Positions 60,678 to 64,000 of a stretch of DNA of 64,000 nucleotides are shown one piece after another. The translations under genes were made by a program, and so were the position numbers. Location of the stretch: NCBI RefSeq assembly GCF_003628755.1, contig NZ_CP029256.1:2809585-2873584 (forward strand), given 5' to 3'. Below the pieces are notes generated by a model. That model did no database searches, had not been told where the DNA came from, and was given only the letters and a program-made list of their open reading frames with translations. This DNA comes from Christensenella minuta (GTDB lineage Bacteria > Bacillota > Clostridia > Christensenellales > Christensenellaceae). How positions within the stretch are numbered: position 1 is the first letter of the stretch; each line of letters begins with the position of its first letter.

Positions 60678-61880
60678 ATGAAGAAGTACGGTCAAATAAT
60701 TTGTTTGTTACTTGTAGGAATATTGCTTGTAACATTTGTTGGATGTAGCACGAACAGCAGCGCAGAAACAGCGTCTGAAACTACTGTGCAGCAATCATCG
60801 GCGGAAAATGAACCGGCAGAAGAAAAAGAATCGAAAGGAATTCCTTCAATAAAGATTGGCTGGGCACCGCCGGAGATATCCGATGTGTATGAAATTGCTA
60901 CCAGGAAGCTGGAAGAATCCCTGAACAATGCCCGCGCACTTGGTTTTGAAGTGGAAGTCATCCAAAAGTCAACCGCAAATCACACTCCTGCAGACCAGAT
61001 TCAGGTGATCGAGAACCTGGTTGAAAGTGGAATTGACGTTTTGATGCTTTGTGTTTCAGACTGGGATTCATTAACAGAGACACTAAAAGAAGTAAATGAA
61101 GCGGGGATTCCAATCGTTCTGGTAAACCAGATTGAAGAAGCGCCGGGCGTTGAGATATATGGGTATATCGGGTTTGACAATGCTTCGGCCTCCGCATGCG
61201 GCGCATGGAACGTGATCGATGCGCTGGGCGGCCCGGGGTTCCAGGGCGAAGGAGAAACGGTAGACGTACCGGCAGAGACTTACTTGGATGAATCCTTCTG
61301 GGAAGACCTTTATAAAGATTTCGACGTCAACCAGATAAGCGGCAAAATAGCGCTCATTGACGGAGTAGCTGGTACTACCTTTTCCAACATCCGCGCGGAT
61401 GGATTCAAGAGCGTAATCAGCCGTTTCCCGAATGTTGAGATTATTTCGGAACTTCCGGGAGATTGGGACAGACAGACCGGCATGGAAGCAGCTGAAAATA
61501 TCCTGCAAAACAATGACGATCTGGACGCAATCTATGCCTGCTGTGCTGAAATGGGAATCGGTGCATATATGGCCGTGGAAAACGCGGGCCGTCTGGACGA
61601 TGTGCAGGTATTCTGCCAGGATGGGCTGGAAGAATCAATGAAGTATGTTTCGGAAGGCAAGATCAAAGGCGATTCGTGGCATGGTATTTGGGAATGGTGC
61701 TGGTATGGTGCGGAATATTGTGTGAGAGCCGCGCTGGACTTAGAGCCGGAAAGCCAGGTATTTGATGTTCACGCGCGCTCTATTATCCTGCCCAATGTCG
61801 ATCAGTTCTATCCGGAACCTCAGCTTGAGGAAATAGACTGGCAGACTGTTTACGACGAAGCCGCAGCAAAATATGAATAG
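60678..61880 (+). CDS. Sugar-type ABC binding lipoprotein
   Basis: A 400-residue binding protein of the ribose type. Signal peptide with lipobox cysteine in VTFVGCSTN, a Glu/Ser-rich linker to about residue 58, then the binding fold IKIGWAPPEISDVYEIATRKLEES. It is about 80 residues longer than RbsB, partly from an acidic insertion near residue 195 (GEGETVDVPAETYLDES). GAGGAGG precedes the ATG. First gene of the importer operon. An unusually aromatic C-terminal part (WHGIWEWCWYGAEYCV) suggests a special ligand. Ligand unknown. Confidence 0.92.
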   Translation: MKKYGQIICLLLVGILLVTFVGCSTNSSAETASETTVQQSSAENEPAEEKESKGIPSIKIGWAPPEISDVYEIATRKLEESLNNARALGFEVEVIQKSTANHTPADQIQVIENLVESGIDVLMLCVSDWDSLTETLKEVNEAGIPIVLVNQIEEAPGVEIYGYIGFDNASASACGAWNVIDALGGPGFQGEGETVDVPAETYLDESFWEDLYKDFDVNQISGKIALIDGVAGTTFSNIRADGFKSVISRFPNVEIISELPGDWDRQTGMEAAENILQNNDDLDAIYACCAEMGIGAYMAVENAGRLDDVQVFCQDGLEESMKYVSEGKIKGDSWHGIWEWCWYGAEYCVRAALDLEPESQVFDVHARSIILPNVDQFYPEPQLEEIDWQTVYDEAAAKYE

Positions 61881-61913
61881 TATTTTGTGAAAGTTCCTTC
61901 ATAGGGGCGACCT

Positions 61914-61950
61914 GAATGCACCGCGTCCACTCTGGTGACGCGGTGCATTC
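61914..61950 (+). other. mRNA hairpin between binding-protein and ATPase genes
   Basis: A perfect 14-base stem (GAATGCACCGCGTC and its complement) with a 9-base loop and no T-run; it resembles the hairpin at the same place in the first importer operon. Confidence 0.65.
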
Positions 61951-61984
61951 AAAAAGGCATATACGTGCAGGGAGTGATAAAATC

Positions 61985-63484
61985 TTGAATGAATTTTTAT
62001 TGGAAATGAAGGACATCAAAAAAAGTTTTTTTGGGACTATGGTTCTCCGCGGACTTAGTTTTGCCGTCAAACCCGGCGAAGTTCATGTCCTACTGGGAGA
62101 AAATGGTGCAGGGAAGTCTACTTTGATGAAAATACTGTCGGGGGTATATTCCCTGGACAGCGGGGAAATCTATATTGATGGAAAGAAAGTAACGATCAGA
62201 GAACCTATGCATTCCATTGAACTGGGAATTGGAATGGTATATCAGGAGCTCTCGCTTGTGCCGGAATTAAATGTGATAGAGAATATATGGCTTGGAAATT
62301 TGCCGAAAAATAAAATAGGACTTGTGGATTGGAAAACGGCAAAGAGGAAAACGCGCGAGATTTTTAAAAAATTCGACTTGCCAATCGAAATAGAAAAAAA
62401 GGTGTCATCGTTTGATCTTGGGATACGGCAGCTTGTTGAAATAGCACGGGTTACATCACAGAATGCAAAGCTGATTATTCTGGATGAGCCAACTTCGTCT
62501 CTGACTAAAAGCGAAACGGAAAAGCTATTCCACACAATCAAAACCTTGAGAAATCAGGGAGTTTCATTCATCTATATTACCCACAGGTTAGAAGAGGTGG
62601 CGCAAATTGGAGATTGCGCAACGGTAATCCGAGATGGCCAGACAATTGGAAAAACAATCTATGATTTGTCTTCGGTGAGCAGAAAGGATCTCATAACCGC
62701 TATGGTGGGAAGAGATTTAAGCGAGCAATATCCAAAGGAACCCGCAATGAAAAATGAAGTGGTTTACGAAGTAAAAAACCTTTCGGACAAAAGGAATTTT
62801 TCAGATGTTTCCTTTGCGCTTCATAGAGGGGAAGTGCTTGGGATAGCGGGGCTGGTAGGGGCTGGACGAAGCGAACTCTTGGAAGCGTTGTTTGGTTCGA
62901 GAAAGGTTGAAAACGGAGAGGTCTACCTATATGGGAAACCCTTCGTTGTAAAAAATTCGCGCCACGCTATCGAAAACGGAATCGGATTGGTTACAAAAGA
63001 CAGGGCCGATGGACTCCTGCTGCATATGCCAATTTATGAAAACGTTGTAGTCAGTACATTCAAAAAGTATGAAAAATGCGGCTTTCGGCTAAAGAAAAAG
63101 GAAATAAAGGATGCTGAAGCCTATAAAAAGCTATTAAACATCGTCTCGGAATCCGTAATGCAAAAGGTACGCAACTTAAGCGGCGGAAACCAGCAAAAGG
63201 TAGCCGTTGCAAAATGGAACTGCAATGAGACGAAGATTTACCTGATGGACGATCCGACGAGGGGGGTCGATGTTGGTGCAAAGGTCGAAATATATAAGCT
63301 GATTAATTCGATTACCGCAAACGGCGGGGCAGTATTGATGGTGTCCTCCGATATGCCCGAGCTGTTAGGAATCTCGGACAACATTATGGTTATGCAAAAA
63401 GGGAAGGTTACTGCATATGTAAGTGCGGAAGAAAGCACGCAGGAATTCCTTCTGGAAAAAGCTGTTGGAAGTGAGGAATTATAA
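61985..63484 (+). CDS. Ribose-type ABC importer, duplicated ATP-binding protein
   Basis: A 499-residue RbsA-type ATPase. First domain: Walker A GENGAGKST, signature FDLGIRQLVEIAR (degenerate), Walker B LIILDEPTSSL. Second domain: GLVGAGRSE, LSGGNQQKV, YLMDDPTRGVDVG, where the usual catalytic Glu is Asp. The start is set at the TTG at 61985, 10 bases after GGGAG, which gives the normal family N-terminus; the ATG at 62006 is an alternative. It overlaps the permease gene by one base. Confidence 0.93.
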   Translation: MNEFLLEMKDIKKSFFGTMVLRGLSFAVKPGEVHVLLGENGAGKSTLMKILSGVYSLDSGEIYIDGKKVTIREPMHSIELGIGMVYQELSLVPELNVIENIWLGNLPKNKIGLVDWKTAKRKTREIFKKFDLPIEIEKKVSSFDLGIRQLVEIARVTSQNAKLIILDEPTSSLTKSETEKLFHTIKTLRNQGVSFIYITHRLEEVAQIGDCATVIRDGQTIGKTIYDLSSVSRKDLITAMVGRDLSEQYPKEPAMKNEVVYEVKNLSDKRNFSDVSFALHRGEVLGIAGLVGAGRSELLEALFGSRKVENGEVYLYGKPFVVKNSRHAIENGIGLVTKDRADGLLLHMPIYENVVVSTFKKYEKCGFRLKKKEIKDAEAYKKLLNIVSESVMQKVRNLSGGNQQKVAVAKWNCNETKIYLMDDPTRGVDVGAKVEIYKLINSITANGGAVLMVSSDMPELLGISDNIMVMQKGKVTAYVSAEESTQEFLLEKAVGSEEL

Positions 63485-64000
63485 TGGAAGACTTAGTAAG
63501 AGCAAACAAGAAGCGTTTGGTATCCAGCTACCTACAAAGATTCAGCTCAGTACTTATTTTGGTAGTCATTATCGTAGTATTGGCGATCGCCAATGAAAAA
63601 TTTTTTCAATTTAGCAATTTTACAAATATTTTCAAACAGACGGCAATATTGGGCGTGATGGCCTTGGGACAAACGATTTGCATCATTACAGGCGGCATCG
63701 ATTTATCCGTTGGAACCGTACAAAGCCTGAGCGGTGTCATCATGGCGGTTGCGGCGACAGAGTGGGGAGTTCCGACGGTCGTAGCCATTATTATGGGGCT
63801 TGCGGCCGGTACGCTGTGCGGGTTTGTAAGCGGCGTCATCATTGTAAAAAGCGGTATTCCGCCTTTTATCATGACAATGGGCATGATGACGATTGCGGAA
63901 GGCCTGGCACTGATTACAACGGGCGGCCTGATTATCAAGGATCTTCCGGAAGAGATGGTGTTCCTGGGTTCGGAAAGCGTTATGGAAATTCCCACCAGCA
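63484..64000 (+). CDS. Ribose-type ABC importer, permease (3' truncated)
   Basis: The first 172 codons of an RbsC-type permease; the frame is open at the right edge. It starts MEDLVRANKKRLVSS and shows the family signature GQTICIITGGIDLSVGTVQSLSGVI and VSGVIIVKSGIPPFIMTMGMMTIAEG. The ATG overlaps the TAA of the ATPase gene. It forms the membrane channel for the ligand bound by the first gene's product. About half of the protein lies outside the window. Confidence 0.93.
   Translation, partial: MEDLVRANKKRLVSSYLQRFSSVLILVVIIVVLAIANEKFFQFSNFTNIFKQTAILGVMALGQTICIITGGIDLSVGTVQSLSGVIMAVAATEWGVPTVVAIIMGLAAGTLCGFVSGVIIVKSGIPPFIMTMGMMTIAEGLALITTGGLIIKDLPEEMVFLGSESVMEIPTS

Overview
The window looks like chromosomal DNA from a strictly anaerobic, gut-type Clostridia (Firmicutes). 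A Christensenellales-like organism is a plausible guess, but nothing here proves it. The signs are Firmicutes families (Asp23/Gls24, DUF1846, DUF1934, DUF2148, DUF3793, a short-chain flavodoxin), strong GGAGG ribosome sites, YesMN-type two-component genes, and an oxygen-sensitive iron-sulfur dehydratase of the 4-hydroxybutyryl-CoA type. No tRNA, rRNA, transposase, integrase or CRISPR array was seen.

Bases 1-33 kb are a compact, GC-rich patchwork of short operons. They hold a MATE exporter (cut by the left edge), a cytoplasmic alpha-amylase with an aldo/keto reductase, DUF1934 and metallo-beta-lactamase-fold proteins, DUF1846, Lgt, Rho, an SGNH esterase, an OmpR-type two-component pair, RlmA, DedA, a cupin regulator with an acyl-CoA synthetase, GNAT, ThpR, an ABC exporter/NUDIX/PatB operon, Asp23, DUF3793 with flavodoxin behind twin palindromic operators, a second two-component system with a large lipoprotein, a second MATE exporter behind a riboswitch-like leader, and a MarR/DUF2148 operon.

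Bases 33.8-40.1 kb hold a 2-oxoacid (acetoin-type) dehydrogenase operon on the minus strand, E2-LpdA-E1 with E1 alpha and beta fused. A SorC-type regulator lies upstream of it.

Bases 40.2-49.6 kb are visibly more AT-rich. They hold a LacI-regulated sugar operon: a divergent anhydrosugar-kinase homologue, a ribose-type ABC importer, a ManA-type isomerase, an MFS carrier and a ribulose-phosphate-epimerase homologue. The set reads as a route from an imported (anhydro)hexose to fructose-6-phosphate. No MurQ etherase is present, so recycling of anhydro-MurNAc is not the obvious role.

Bases 49.7-64 kb look like one regulon. A minus-strand operon encodes a CoA-transferase, a small Cys-rich protein, 4-hydroxybutyryl-CoA dehydratase, thiolase, 3-hydroxybutyryl-CoA dehydrogenase and crotonase: activation of a 4-hydroxy acid and its oxidation to two acetyl-CoA. 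Next to it lie an AraC-type response regulator, a lipoprotein binding protein and a YesM-like kinase. Beyond them is a second ribose-type ABC importer, cut by the right edge. A 56-bp element (51/56 identical) stands in the same orientation upstream of both the CoA-transferase operon and the importer operon. This suggests that the sensor between them controls uptake and degradation of one unknown compound.
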